A DNA stretch of 51,575 nucleotides from Amycolatopsis coloradensis (lineage in GTDB: Bacteria; Actinomycetota; Actinomycetes; Mycobacteriales; Pseudonocardiaceae): NCBI RefSeq assembly GCF_037997115.1, contig NZ_CP150484.1, positions 8,808,155 to 8,859,729 of the forward strand, written 5' to 3'. Below, piece after piece: positions 31,356 through 41,569 of the stretch. The position numbers and the translations under genes are program-made. Numbering within the stretch: the first letter of the stretch is position 1; each line of letters begins with the position of its first letter. Under the pieces are notes generated by a model, which saw only the letters and a list, made by a program, of their open reading frames with translations, did not search any database and was not told the DNA's origin.

Positions 31356-31600
31356 GCGGCACCTTCACTCTCGGCGTCAGGGGAAACGGACAGGCCGAGT
31401 TCACGCTCGCGCATGACCGTGTAGATCCGCGCGATGTCCGTGCGGACGGTGCGCAGACGGCGGTTGTTGTCGAGCTGTCCGGTCGCCATCTGGAAGCGGA
31501 GGTTGAAGAGCTCCTCCTTGTATTCCTTCAGACGCAGAACGAGCTCTTCCGCGGTGAGCTCACGCAGCTCCGATGCCTGGGCGGCACCTGCCTTCGCCAT
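31352..31600 (-). CDS. rpmC: 50S ribosomal protein uL29
   Basis: 82 aa: SELRELTAEELVLRLKEYKE, LFNLRFQMATGQLDNNRRLR, then DIARIYTVMRERELG and a short acidic tail. Start overlaps the rplP stop by one base. Sits at the tunnel exit. Confidence 0.99.
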   Translation of the reverse strand: MAKAGAAQASELRELTAEELVLRLKEYKEELFNLRFQMATGQLDNNRRLRTVRTDIARIYTVMRERELGLSVSPDAESEGAA

Positions 31601-32019
31601 CAGAACTCACCACCTTCACGGGTCACGATGCGGCACTTCATGGGCAGCTTGTGGATCGCGCGACGGAGCGCCTCACGGGCGGTCTCCTCGTTCGGGAACG
31701 AGATCTCGAACATCACGCGGCCCGGCTTCACGTTGGCGATCCACCACTCGGGCGAACCCTTACCGGAACCCATGCGGGTTTCCGCCGGCTTCTTGGTCAG
31801 CGGGCGGTCCGGGTAGATGGTCGTCCACACCTTGCCGCCACGCTTGATGTGACGCGTCATGGCGATACGAGCGGACTCGATCTGCCGGTTGGTCACGTAG
31901 CTGTGCTCAAGCGCCTGGATGCCGTACTCGCCGAAGTTCACCTTCGTACCGCCCTTGGCGGCACCGTGGCGCTTCGGGGAGTGCTGCTTCCGGTGCTTGA
32001 CCCTGCGCGGGATGAGCAC
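31600..32019 (-). CDS. rplP: 50S ribosomal protein uL16
   Basis: 139 aa: MLIPRRVKHRKQHSPKRHGA, the conserved loop RHIKRGGKVWTTIYPDRPLT and GKGSPEWWIANVKPGRVMFE. Helps position A-site tRNA. 3 bp after rpsC. Confidence 0.99.
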   Translation of the reverse strand: MLIPRRVKHRKQHSPKRHGAAKGGTKVNFGEYGIQALEHSYVTNRQIESARIAMTRHIKRGGKVWTTIYPDRPLTKKPAETRMGSGKGSPEWWIANVKPGRVMFEISFPNEETAREALRRAIHKLPMKCRIVTREGGEF

Positions 32020-32022
32020 GTG

Positions 32023-32874
32023 TCAGCCCTCCGTCTTTTCTGCAGTCTCAGCAGCCGGGGCCTCGGTGGCCGCGGGGGCGGCGTCGTCGCTCTTGGCGGC
32101 GGCGGCGGCCCGGCCGGCTTCGGTCGAGGTCGGCGTCGTGCCCGACGAGCCGGAACGGCGCGGTCGGGACGGACGGTCACCACGGTCACGGCGCGGGGCA
32201 CGCTCGGCGGCCGCGGCGGCGTCACGCGCCTCCTTGGCCTTGAGGCCACCCACGAGCTCGCCCTTGTAGATCCACACCTTCACGCCGATGCGACCGAACG
32301 TCGTCTTGGCCTCGAAGAAGCCGTAGTCGATGTCGGCACGCAGCGTGTGCAGCGGGACGCGGCCATCGCGGTAGTGCTCGGAGCGGGACATCTCGGCACC
32401 GCCGAGACGACCGCCGCACTGCACGCGGATGCCCTTGACCTGCGGCGAACGCATGGAGGTCTGGATCGCCTTGCGCATCGCGCGGCGGAACGCCACACGG
32501 TTGCTCAGCTGCTCCGCGACACCCTGAGCGACGAGCTGGGCGTCGGCCTCGGGGTTCTTGACCTCGAGGATGTTCAGCTGGACCTGCTTGGCGGTCAGCT
32601 TCTCCAGCGCGCCACGGATGCGGTCGGCCTCCGCGCCGCGACGGCCGATGACGATGCCCGGCCGGGCGGTGTGGATGTCGACGCGGACCCGGTCACGGGT
32701 GCGCTCGATCTCGACCTTCGAGATCCCGGCGCGCTCCATGCCCGTGGACAGCAGCTTCCGGATCTTGACGTCCTCGGCCACGTACTCCGCGTACTGCTTG
32801 TCGGCGTACCAACGCGACTTCCAGTCCGTGGTGATACCCAGGCGGAAGCCGTGCGGGTTGATCTTCTGGCCCAC
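32023..32874 (-). CDS. rpsC: 30S ribosomal protein uS3
   Basis: 283 aa, GTG start sharing one base with the rplV stop. KH domain (RPGIVIGRRGAEADRIRGAL) and C-terminal domain (GIRVQCGGRLGGAEMSRSEH, VWIYKGELVGG) are complete. A ~70-residue Arg/Ala/Glu-rich tail beyond residue ~212 is a usual actinobacterial extension. Lines the mRNA entry channel. Confidence 0.99.
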   Translation of the reverse strand: MGQKINPHGFRLGITTDWKSRWYADKQYAEYVAEDVKIRKLLSTGMERAGISKVEIERTRDRVRVDIHTARPGIVIGRRGAEADRIRGALEKLTAKQVQLNILEVKNPEADAQLVAQGVAEQLSNRVAFRRAMRKAIQTSMRSPQVKGIRVQCGGRLGGAEMSRSEHYRDGRVPLHTLRADIDYGFFEAKTTFGRIGVKVWIYKGELVGGLKAKEARDAAAAAERAPRRDRGDRPSRPRRSGSSGTTPTSTEAGRAAAAAKSDDAAPAATEAPAAETAEKTEG

Positions 32875-33290
32875 TACCGGCCACCTGCCTTCTTCTTGCC
32901 CTGTGCCTTCTTGGCCTCGGCCTTCGGACGCGACTCCACCTCGACGGTGATGTGGCTGGTCCGCTTGCGGATCCGGTACGCGCGGCCCTGGGCCCGCGGA
33001 CGGATGCGCTTGAGGGTCGGGCCCTCGTCGGCGTAGGCGTTCTTGACCCAGAGGGTGTCCGGGTCGAGATCGAGGTTGTTTTCGGCGTTGGCCACGGCGC
33101 TGGCGAGCACCTTCGCGACCGGCTCGCTTGCCGCCTGCGGGGCGAACTGGAGCACGGCCAAGGCGTCGGCGGCGCTACGTCCCTTGATCAGCTCGATCAC
33201 CCGGCGCACCTTGGTAGGCGAGTCCCGGACGAAGCGAGCCCGCGCGTAAGCCGTCGGCAGAGCCTCGGCCACGTCGTTCTGGGCGTTCAT
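32874..33290 (-). CDS. rplV: 50S ribosomal protein uL22
   Basis: 138 aa, ATG 33290 (MNAQNDVAEALPTAYARARF). Core RDSPTKVRRVIELIKGRSAA and the tunnel hairpin region LKRIRPRAQGRAYRIRKRTS are intact; a Lys/Ala-rich tail follows. The hairpin is the site linked to macrolide response in other bacteria and appears normal. Confidence 0.99.
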   Translation of the reverse strand: MNAQNDVAEALPTAYARARFVRDSPTKVRRVIELIKGRSAADALAVLQFAPQAASEPVAKVLASAVANAENNLDLDPDTLWVKNAYADEGPTLKRIRPRAQGRAYRIRKRTSHITVEVESRPKAEAKKAQGKKKAGGR

Positions 33291-33319
33291 CGCTAGCTTC
33301 CTTGTTCTCTCGTGCCCGC

Positions 33320-33601
33320 TCAGCGGCGGCGCGACTTGCGGTCGTCCTTGATGTGGCCCTTGAAGGTCCGAGTCGGCGCGAATTCGCCCAACTTGTGACC
33401 CACCATCGCCTCGGTGACGAACACCGGGACGTGCTTGCGGCCGTCGTGCACCGCGATCGTGTGACCCAGGAAATCCGGGATGATCGTGGAACGACGCGAC
33501 CACGTCTTGATCACGGTCTTCTTGCCCGACTCGTTGAGAGCGTCCACCTTCTTGAGCAGGTGGTCGTCCACGAAGGGGCCCTTTTTGAGGCTACGTGGCA
33601 T
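33320..33601 (-). CDS. rpsS: 30S ribosomal protein uS19
   Basis: 93 aa: MPRSLKKGPFVDDHLLKKVD, TWSRRSTIIPDFLGHTIAVH and VTEAMVGHKLGEFAPTRTFK. Located in the 30S head with uS13. Confidence 0.99.
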   Translation of the reverse strand: MPRSLKKGPFVDDHLLKKVDALNESGKKTVIKTWSRRSTIIPDFLGHTIAVHDGRKHVPVFVTEAMVGHKLGEFAPTRTFKGHIKDDRKSRRR

Positions 33602-33619
33602 GTTCTTCTACCTCCCTGC

Positions 33620-34453
33620 TCAGCGCTTCTTGCCGGTACGCCGGCGGCGGACGATCATGGCGTCGGAGGCCTTGCGGCGGCGGGTGCGGCCTTCGGGCTT
33701 TCCGTTCGGGTTCACCGGGTGGCGACCACCGGAGGTCTTACCCTCACCACCACCGTGCGGGTGGTCGACCGGGTTCATGACGACACCACGGACGGTGGGG
33801 CGCTTGCCGCGCCAGCGGTTACGGCCCGCCTTGCCCCAGTTGATGTTGGAGTGCTCGGAGTTGCCGACCTCGCCGATGGTGGCGCGGTTGCGCACGTCGA
33901 CGTTGCGGATCTCGCCCGACGGGAGACGAAGCTGGGCGTACGGCCCGTCCTTCGCCACCAGCTGCACCTTGGCACCGGCGGACCGCGCCATCTTCGCGCC
34001 GCCACCGGGGCGGAGCTCGATCGCGTGGATCACGGTGCCGACCGGGATGTTGCGCAGCGGCAGGTTGTTACCCGGCTTGATGTCGGCACGGGGGCCGTTC
34101 TCGACCGTGTCACCCTGCTTGAGCTTCTCCGGGGCGATGATGTAGCGCTTCTCGCCGTCGGCGTAGTGCAGCAGCGCGATACGAGCGGACCGGTTGGGGT
34201 CGTACTCGATGTGCGCGACCTTGGCGGGAACGCCGTCCTTGTCGTTCCGGCGGAAGTCGATCAGCCGGTACGCACGCTTGTGGCCACCGCCCTTGTGCCG
34301 GGTGGTGATCTTGCCGCTGGAGTTACGGCCGCCGGACTTGCTCAGCGGACGCAGCAGCGACTTCTCCGGGGTGGACCGAGTGATCTCGGCGAAGTCGGAG
34401 ACGCTGGAACCGCGACGACCCGGAGTCGTCGGCTTGTACTTGCGGATGCCCAT
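33620..34453 (-). CDS. rplB: 50S ribosomal protein uL2
   Basis: 277 aa: MGIRKYKPTTPGRRGSSVSD, GGHKRAYRLIDFRRNDKDGV, and the peptidyl-transferase-associated motif VMNPVDHPHGGGEGKTSGGR with its conserved His. Full length, 16 bp after rplW. Confidence 0.99.
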   Translation of the reverse strand: MGIRKYKPTTPGRRGSSVSDFAEITRSTPEKSLLRPLSKSGGRNSSGKITTRHKGGGHKRAYRLIDFRRNDKDGVPAKVAHIEYDPNRSARIALLHYADGEKRYIIAPEKLKQGDTVENGPRADIKPGNNLPLRNIPVGTVIHAIELRPGGGAKMARSAGAKVQLVAKDGPYAQLRLPSGEIRNVDVRNRATIGEVGNSEHSNINWGKAGRNRWRGKRPTVRGVVMNPVDHPHGGGEGKTSGGRHPVNPNGKPEGRTRRRKASDAMIVRRRRTGKKR

Positions 34454-34469
34454 GTGTCAGCTCAGTCCT

Positions 34470-34781
34470 TTACGCGGTGGGTCCGCCGAAGATCTCGATC
34501 GGCTTGCTTTCAGCCGAAAGAGTCACGATGGCGCGCTTGGTGTCCTTGCGCTTGCCGAAGCCGGCGCGAGTCCGCTTACGCTTGCCCTGGCGGTTGGCCG
34601 TGTTGACGCTGACCACCTTGACGCCGAACACCTTCTCGACCGCGATCTTGATCTGGGTCTTGTTGGCGTCCGGGCGGACGATGAACGTGTACTTGTGGTC
34701 CTCGAGCAGCCCGTAGGACTTCTCGGAGATCACCGGCGCGAGCAAGATGTCGCGGGGATCGGGGATGGCGATCGCACTCAC
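34470..34781 (-). CDS. rplW: 50S ribosomal protein uL23
   Basis: 103 aa, GTG start overlapping the rplD stop (GTGA): IPDPRDILLAPVISEKSYGL, EDHKYTFIVRPDANKTQIKI and KRKRTRAGFGKRKDTKRAIV. Docking site for trigger factor and SRP at the tunnel exit. Confidence 0.99.
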   Translation of the reverse strand: MSAIAIPDPRDILLAPVISEKSYGLLEDHKYTFIVRPDANKTQIKIAVEKVFGVKVVSVNTANRQGKRKRTRAGFGKRKDTKRAIVTLSAESKPIEIFGGPTA

Positions 34782-35464
34782 TGCTCGTCACTCCCTTCAA
34801 CCTCGCTCGACCGAGCCGAAGCCTTCGCGCCCTTGCCCCGGACGGGGCCGGCGACGAACACGTCGTAAGCGGCCTTGGTGAACACCACGTCGTCGTTGAC
34901 CAACACGTCGTAGGTGTTGAGCTGGTCGGGCGTGATGATGTGGACCTCGGCCAGGTTCCGCAGCGAGTTCCAGCTCAGCTCGTCGTCGCGGTGCAGCACC
35001 ACGAGAACGCGCTTGGCCTGGGTCACCGCGGCGATGGCGGCCTTGGCGGACTTGGTGGACGGCTTCTCGCCGGTCACCAGTTCGGTGACGACGTGCAGCT
35101 GTCCGGCGCGGGCCCGGTCGGAGAGGGCGCCACGGAGGGCGGCGGCCTTCATCTTCTTCGGGGTGCGCTGGGTGTAGTCACGCGGCGTGGGGCCGTGGAC
35201 GACGCCACCACCGGTGAACTGCGGCGCACGGGTCGAACCCTGGCGGGCGCGGCCGGTGCCCTTCTGGCGGTACGGCTTCTTGCCACCACCGCGGACTTCA
35301 CCGCGGGTCTTGGTGTCATGCGTGCCCTGGCGCGCGGCGGCCAGCTGGCCCACCACGACCTGGTGCATGAGGGGCACGTTGGCCTGCACGTCGAAGATCT
35401 CCGAGGGGAGCTCGACCGTGCCGTCGGCTTTACCGGCCGGGGTCTTCAGCTCGACGCTGGTCAT
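34778..35464 (-). CDS. rplD: 50S ribosomal protein uL4
   Basis: 228 aa: the tunnel loop GGGKKPYRQKGTGRARQGST is intact, followed by GGVVHGPTPRDYTQRTPKKM and the globular domain (VLVNDDVVFTKAAYDVFVAG). Autoregulates the S10 operon in enterobacteria; whether it does so here is unknown. 2 bp after rplC. Confidence 0.99.
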   Translation of the reverse strand: MTSVELKTPAGKADGTVELPSEIFDVQANVPLMHQVVVGQLAAARQGTHDTKTRGEVRGGGKKPYRQKGTGRARQGSTRAPQFTGGGVVHGPTPRDYTQRTPKKMKAAALRGALSDRARAGQLHVVTELVTGEKPSTKSAKAAIAAVTQAKRVLVVLHRDDELSWNSLRNLAEVHIITPDQLNTYDVLVNDDVVFTKAAYDVFVAGPVRGKGAKASARSSEVEGSDEQ

Positions 35465-35466
35465 GT

Positions 35467-36117
35467 TCAGTTACCACCCTTCGCGGCGCTGCGAACGAAC
35501 AGCAGGCCGCCCTTGGGACCGGGCACGGCGCCCTTGATCAGCAGCAGGCCGTCCTCGGCACGCACCGCGTGCACGGTCAGGTTCTGCGTGGTGACCCGGT
35601 CGTTGCCCATCCGGCCCGCCATGCGCAGGCCCTTGAAGACGCGGCCCGGGGTGGCGCAGCCACCGATCGAGCCGGGCTTGCGGTGCACGGCCTGGGCACC
35701 GTGGCTCGCGCCCTGGCCCTTGAAGCCGTGACGCTTCATGACACCGGCGTAGCCCTTGCCCTTGCTGGTACCGGTCACGTCGACCTCGATACCGGCCTCG
35801 AACACCTCGGCGGTGATCTCCTGGCCGACCTCGTAGGTCTCGGCGTCGGTGGTACGCAGCTCGGCAAGGTAACGGCGCGGGGTCACGCTCGCCTTGTCGA
35901 AGTGGCCGGTGCGCGGCTTGTTCACCCGGCGCGGGTCGACCGCGCCGAAAGCCAGCTGCACGGCCTTGTAGCCGTCGTTCTCCTGGGTCCGAACCTGGGT
36001 GACCACGTTCGGCCCGGCCTGGACGACGGTCACCGGGACGACCCGGTTGTTCTCGTCGAAGACCTGGGTCATGCCGAGCTTGGTGCCCAGGATGCCCTTC
36101 ACTTGCCTGTCAGACAT
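35467..36117 (-). CDS. rplC: 50S ribosomal protein uL3
   Basis: 216 aa: KGILGTKLGMTQVFDENNRV, TGTSKGKGYAGVMKRHGFKG, QGASHGAQAVHRKPGSIGGC and GRVFKGLRMAGRMGNDRVTT. The Gln of the GASHG..KPGSIG segment region that is methylated in some bacteria is conserved in context. 34 bp after rpsJ. Confidence 0.99.
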   Translation of the reverse strand: MSDRQVKGILGTKLGMTQVFDENNRVVPVTVVQAGPNVVTQVRTQENDGYKAVQLAFGAVDPRRVNKPRTGHFDKASVTPRRYLAELRTTDAETYEVGQEITAEVFEAGIEVDVTGTSKGKGYAGVMKRHGFKGQGASHGAQAVHRKPGSIGGCATPGRVFKGLRMAGRMGNDRVTTQNLTVHAVRAEDGLLLIKGAVPGPKGGLLFVRSAAKGGN

Positions 36118-36151
36118 GAGTCTCTTACTCTCCGCCGCTCGCCAGCCGCTG

Positions 36152-36457
36152 CTACTGGATGTTGACGTCGACGCTCGCCGGCAGGTCGATGCGCATGAGC
36201 GCGTCGACCGTCTTCGGCGTCGGGTCGAGGATGTCGATCAGACGCTTGTGCGTGCGCATCTCGAAGTGCTCGCGCGAGTCCTTGTACTTGTGCGGCGAGC
36301 GGATGACGCAGTAAACGTTCTTCTCGGTGGGCAGCGGCACCGGCCCGACAACACGGGCGCCGGTGCGCGTGACCGTCTCGACGATCTTGCGCGCCGAGGT
36401 GTCGATCGCCTCGTGGTCGTAGGCCTTGAGCCGGATGCGGATCTTCTGTCCCGCCAT
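36152..36457 (-). CDS. rpsJ: 30S ribosomal protein uS10
   Basis: 101 aa: MAGQKIRIRLKAYDHEAIDT, VVGPVPLPTEKNVYCVIRSP and REHFEMRTHKRLIDILDPTP. Also known as transcription factor NusE. First gene of the S10 operon; leader and promoter lie in the 409-bp gap upstream. Confidence 0.99.
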   Translation of the reverse strand: MAGQKIRIRLKAYDHEAIDTSARKIVETVTRTGARVVGPVPLPTEKNVYCVIRSPHKYKDSREHFEMRTHKRLIDILDPTPKTVDALMRIDLPASVDVNIQ

Positions 36458-36812
36458 GGTGGCTGCTCGTTCCTTGTCGTCTCGTGCCGCTTTTGTCTTT
36501 TCAAACCTCAGTCTGACTGAGGTTTTCCCAGTTCAACGGCCCTGTCCCCGGTCCACGCGGTCGGGCGTGTCGAGCCCGACGCACAGACGGATCCCGCGGG
36601 ATCTTCGTCTTGCCTGGTCTTCCTCAACGTGAGGAGGCATCGAGCCGGCGGAAATGCTTGATCGCCGTCTCAAACACCCTTGCCCGCTAGCCTCACCCGA
36701 AGGAAGTGCTCCGCGGACCGTGGCCGCTCATACTAGGGCGGCCGGAACCCGTTTTCCGAAGAAGTACGAGTTCGGCCGCCCCAGGACGAGCAACCTGAAT
36801 AGTGTCGCACAC
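36458..36812 (-). promoter_or_regulatory. S10 operon upstream region
   Basis: About 355 bp between the tuf terminator and rpsJ with no gene. It should contain the main promoter of the S10/spc operons and a leader. Two inverted repeats are visible: 36504-36524 and a shorter one at 36622-36634 (CCTCA/TGAGG). Confidence 0.6.
36504..36524 (-). promoter_or_regulatory. Perfect palindrome in the rpsJ leader
   Basis: 10-bp arms AACCTCAGTC and GACTGAGGTT with one central base, 46 bp upstream of the rpsJ start. As RNA it can fold into an 8-bp stem; as DNA it looks like a dimeric operator. It is A/T-richer than its surroundings. Confidence 0.6.
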
Positions 36813-36866
36813 GTGATTTGACGCCTTGAACCCGGGGGTGTATCAGACCCCCGGGTCGGCGTTAAA

Positions 36867-36870
<4 letters not shown>
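36813..36870 (-). terminator. tuf terminator, two-part stem overlapping the stop codon
   Basis: An inner 10-bp perfect stem (36830-36839 with 36847-36856, arm ACCCGGGGGT) is enclosed by an outer 13-bp stem with one mismatch (36813-36825 with 36858-36870). The outer right arm includes the tuf stop codon. Confidence 0.8.
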
Positions 36871-38060
<1,190 letters not shown>

Positions 38061-38184
38061 TGGAATGTCCTCCTGGACTGTTTTGCTTACTCACCGGCCA
38101 ACGTGGCTGTCGGACGGGGATTCGTTTCTTGACGGATGCTGCGGACGTTCAGGAGTGTTCCTTATGCCCGCGAGCGGACGGGAA

Positions 38185-40284
38185 CTACTCCCCCGTCGCC
38201 TTCGCGATGATTTCCTTCGCGACGTTCGCGGGAACCTCGGCGTAGGAGTCGAACACCATGGAGTAGTTGGCACGTCCCTGCGTACGCGAACGCAGGTCGC
38301 CGACGTAACCGAACATCTCCGACAGCGGGACCAGTGCCTTGACGACACGGGTACCGGCGCGCTCCTCCATGGCCTGGATCTGGCCACGGCGGGAGTTGAG
38401 GTCGCCGATCACATCGCCCATGTAGTCCTCGGGCGTGGTGACCTCGACGGCCATCAGCGGCTCGAGGATGACCGGACCGGCCTTCTTCGCGGCTTCCTTC
38501 ATCGCCATGGAGCCGGCGATCTTGAAGGCCATTTCCGAAGAGTCGACCTCGTGGTACGCGCCGTCCAACAAGGTGAACTTCAACCCGACGAGCGGGTAGC
38601 CGGCCAGCACGCCGTACTGCATGGCGTCCTGTGCGCCCGCGTCGACCGACGGGATGTACTCCCGCGGCACGCGGCCACCGGTGACCTTGTTGTCGAACTC
38701 GTAGAGGGCACCGTCGGTGGACTCGAGCGGCTCGAGCTTGACGATGACCTTCGCGAACTGACCGGAACCACCGGTCTGCTTCTTGTGCACGTAGTCGAGC
38801 TTCTCGACCGTCTTGCGCACCGTCTCGCGGTAGGCGACCTGCGGCTTACCGATGTTCGCCTCGACCTTGTAGTCGGACTTCATGCGGTTGACCAGCACCT
38901 CGAGGTGCAGCTCGCCCATACCGGCGATGATCGTCTGGCCGGTGTCCTCGTCCAGGTTGACCTGGAACGTCGGGTCCTCTTCGGCCAGCTTCTGGATCGC
39001 CAGGGACAGCTTCTCCTGGTCGGCCTTGGTCTTCGGCTCGATCGCGACGCGGATGACCGGCGCCGGGAACGTCATCGACTCGAGGACGACCGGGTTCTGC
39101 GGGTCGGCGAGGGTGTCACCGGTGGTGGTGTCCTTCAGGCCGATGACCGCGTAGATGTGGCCCGCCTGGGCCTCGTCCACCGGGTTCTCCTTGTTGGAGT
39201 GCATCTGGAAGAGCTTCCCGATGCGCTCCTTGCGCTCCTTGGTGGCGTTGATCAGCTGCGCGCCGGAGGCGACCTTGCCCGAGTACACCCGGATGTAGGT
39301 CAGCTTGCCGAAGAACGGGTGCGCGGCGATCTTGAACGCCAGAGCGGAGAAGGGCTCCTCGGTCGACGGCTTGCGCGACACGACGGTCTCGCCGTCGGGC
39401 AGCGTGCCCTCGACGGCCGGGACGTCCAGCGGCGACGGAAGGTAGTCGATGACCGCGTCGAGCATGGGCTGGACGCCCTTGTTCTTGAACGCGGAACCGG
39501 TGAGCACCGGGTACGCCTCGCGGTTCACGGTGAGCTTCCGGATACCGGCCTTGATCTCGGCCTCGGTCAGCTCCTCGCCCTCGAGGAACTTCTCCATCAG
39601 GGAGTCGTCGGTCTCGGCGATGGCCTCGACCAGCTTCTCCCGGTACTCGGCCGCCTTGTCGGCGAGCTCGGCCGGGATCTCCTCGACGGCGTAGTCCTCG
39701 CCCTTCTGGACCTCGCCGCGCCAGGTCAGCGCCTTCATGCGGACCAGGTCGACGACGCCTTCGAACTCGTTCTCGGCGCCGATCGGCAGCTGGATGACCA
39801 GCGGGCGGGCGCCGAGGCGCTCCTCGATGGTGCGGACGGTGAAGTAGAAGTCCGCGCCGAGCTTGTCCATCTTGTTGACGAAGCAGATACGAGGAACCTC
39901 GTACTTGTCCGCCTGACGCCAGACCTGCTCGGACTGCGGCTCGACACCCTCCTTGCCGTCGAAGACGGCGACGGCACCATCGAGCACGCGGAGCGAACGC
40001 TCCACCTCGACGGTGAAGTCGACGTGGCCCGGGGTGTCGATGATGTTGATCTGGTGATCGGCCCAGAAAGTGGTGGTGGCAGCCGAGGTGATGGTGATAC
40101 CCCGCTTCTGCTCCTCCTCCATCCAGTCCATGGTGGCGGCGCCATCGTGGACTTCACCGATCTTGTAGTTGACCCCGGTGTAGAACAGGATCCGCTCGGT
40201 GGTGGTGGTCTTACCGGCGTCGATGTGGGCCATGATGCCGATGTTGCGGACCTTGTTCAGGTCGGTCAGCACTTCACGTGCCAC
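38185..40284 (-). CDS. fusA: Elongation factor G
   Basis: 699 aa from the GTG 40284 (MAREVLTDLNKVRNIGIMAH), preferred over an ATG 21 bp upstream because AGGGG lies at the right distance. Translocation GTPase. G1 AHIDAGKTTTTERILFYTG, G3 DTPGHVDFTVEVERS, G4 NKMDKLGAD. All five domains are present to the end GYVGDLRSRTQGRANYSMVF. A 7-bp hairpin (40313-40342) lies in the 63-bp gap after rpsG. Confidence 0.99.
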   Translation of the reverse strand: MAREVLTDLNKVRNIGIMAHIDAGKTTTTERILFYTGVNYKIGEVHDGAATMDWMEEEQKRGITITSAATTTFWADHQINIIDTPGHVDFTVEVERSLRVLDGAVAVFDGKEGVEPQSEQVWRQADKYEVPRICFVNKMDKLGADFYFTVRTIEERLGARPLVIQLPIGAENEFEGVVDLVRMKALTWRGEVQKGEDYAVEEIPAELADKAAEYREKLVEAIAETDDSLMEKFLEGEELTEAEIKAGIRKLTVNREAYPVLTGSAFKNKGVQPMLDAVIDYLPSPLDVPAVEGTLPDGETVVSRKPSTEEPFSALAFKIAAHPFFGKLTYIRVYSGKVASGAQLINATKERKERIGKLFQMHSNKENPVDEAQAGHIYAVIGLKDTTTGDTLADPQNPVVLESMTFPAPVIRVAIEPKTKADQEKLSLAIQKLAEEDPTFQVNLDEDTGQTIIAGMGELHLEVLVNRMKSDYKVEANIGKPQVAYRETVRKTVEKLDYVHKKQTGGSGQFAKVIVKLEPLESTDGALYEFDNKVTGGRVPREYIPSVDAGAQDAMQYGVLAGYPLVGLKFTLLDGAYHEVDSSEMAFKIAGSMAMKEAAKKAGPVILEPLMAVEVTTPEDYMGDVIGDLNSRRGQIQAMEERAGTRVVKALVPLSEMFGYVGDLRSRTQGRANYSMVFDSYAEVPANVAKEIIAKATGE

Positions 40285-40347
40285 GAGAGTGTTCCCCTGT
40301 CTCAAAATTGGGGCCCGGCAAGGCTTGGATCGGCAGCCGGGCGGTCA

Positions 40348-40818
40348 TCACCAGCGGTAGTGCGCGAAGGCCTTGTTGGACTCGGCCATCTTGTGCGTGT
40401 CCTCACGCCGCTTCACGCTGGCGCCGAGGCCGTTGCTCGCGTCGAGGAGTTCGTTCTGCAGACGCTCGATCATGGTCTTCTCGCGACGGGCCTGCGAGAA
40501 GGAGACCAGCCAGCGAAGCGCGAGGGTCGTCGAGCGGCCCGGCTTGACCTCGATCGGCACCTGGTAGGTGGCACCACCGACGCGGCGGCTCTTCACCTCG
40601 ATGGTGGGCTTCACGTTGTCGAGGGCGCGCTTCAGCGTGACGACCGGGTCGGTGCCGGTCTTCTCGCGAGCACCTTCGAGGGCGCCGTAGACGATGCGCT
40701 CGGCCAGGGACCGCTTGCCGTCCTTCAGCACCTTGTTCACCAGCTGGGTGACCAGCGGGGATGCGTAGACGGGGTCAGAGATCAGCGGCCGCTTCGGGGC
40801 CGGACCCTTGCGGGGCAT
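40348..40818 (-). CDS. rpsG: 30S ribosomal protein uS7
   Basis: 156 aa: PAPKRPLISDPVYASPLVTQ, LVNKVLKDGKRSLAERIVYG, VPIEVKPGRSTTLALRWLVS and the end KMAESNKAFAHYRW. ATG overlaps the rpsL TAA (TAATG). Nucleates 30S head assembly. Confidence 0.99.
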   Translation of the reverse strand: MPRKGPAPKRPLISDPVYASPLVTQLVNKVLKDGKRSLAERIVYGALEGAREKTGTDPVVTLKRALDNVKPTIEVKSRRVGGATYQVPIEVKPGRSTTLALRWLVSFSQARREKTMIERLQNELLDASNGLGASVKRREDTHKMAESNKAFAHYRW

Positions 40819-41192
40819 TAGCTCTTCTCCTTCTTCGCGCCATACCGGCTGCGCGCCTGCTTACGGTTCTTGACACCCTGGGTGTCGAGCGAACCGCGGA
40901 TGATCTTGTAACGGACACCCGGCAGGTCCTTCACACGACCACCGCGCACGAGCACCATCGAGTGCTCCTGCAGGTTGTGGCCTTCACCGGGAATGTAGGC
41001 GGTGACCTCGATGCCGCTGGTCAGCTTCACACGAGCGACCTTGCGAAGCGCCGAGTTCGGCTTCTTGGGGGTTGTGGTGTACACGCGAGTGCACACGCCA
41101 CGCCGCTGCGGGCTCCCCTTGAGGGCCGCGGTCTTCTGCTTGGCAGCCTTGTCCTGGCGGCCCTTACGGACCAGCTGCTGGATCGTGGGCAA
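40818..41192 (-). CDS. rpsL: 30S ribosomal protein uS12
   Basis: 124 aa: MPTIQQLVRKGRQDKAAKQK, TTTPKKPNSALRKVARVKLT, GHNLQEHSMVLVRGGRVKDL. The lysines in TPKKPNSALRK and GRVKDLPG, where streptomycin-resistance changes occur in other bacteria, are wild type. First gene of the str operon (rpsL-rpsG-fusA-tuf). Confidence 0.99.
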   Translation of the reverse strand: MPTIQQLVRKGRQDKAAKQKTAALKGSPQRRGVCTRVYTTTPKKPNSALRKVARVKLTSGIEVTAYIPGEGHNLQEHSMVLVRGGRVKDLPGVRYKIIRGSLDTQGVKNRKQARSRYGAKKEKS

Positions 41193-41569
41193 TGGACCAG
41201 CTTTCTGTTCGCGATCTTGCTACTACGTGTTGTCTCCGGCCCCCGCGGTCGGGCGTGTCGGCCCGCGTCACGGTCTTGCGACCGGTAACTTCCCGTAGGG
41301 ATTTTCCGTCGGATCCCGCGTGGGCGAAGCCTTTGGACCGGATGCCTGAGCACCCCGTCCATGCCGCACGGCACACGGGACGGCCCGACGCCTGCCGGGC
41401 ACGGTCTCCAAAGATACCCGGCCACTTCCGGACCGGCCAAATCGGGGGGTCGATAACTATATCGTGCCGGGCGTCATGCCGCGGCGACCCTGATGGAACG
41501 GCGTTTCGGGCCGGTTCTCCATCCCGGCCCCCGCCATCGCCCTCACCGGAGGCGCTGCGCGCACGGCCT
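41193..41569 (-). promoter_or_regulatory. rpsL upstream region
   Basis: 377 bp without a credible gene. It should hold the str operon promoter. An A/T-rich island (CGATAACTATATCG, 41451-41464) in very GC-rich DNA is the best place to look for the -10 region, but no matching -35 is clear. Confidence 0.45.
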
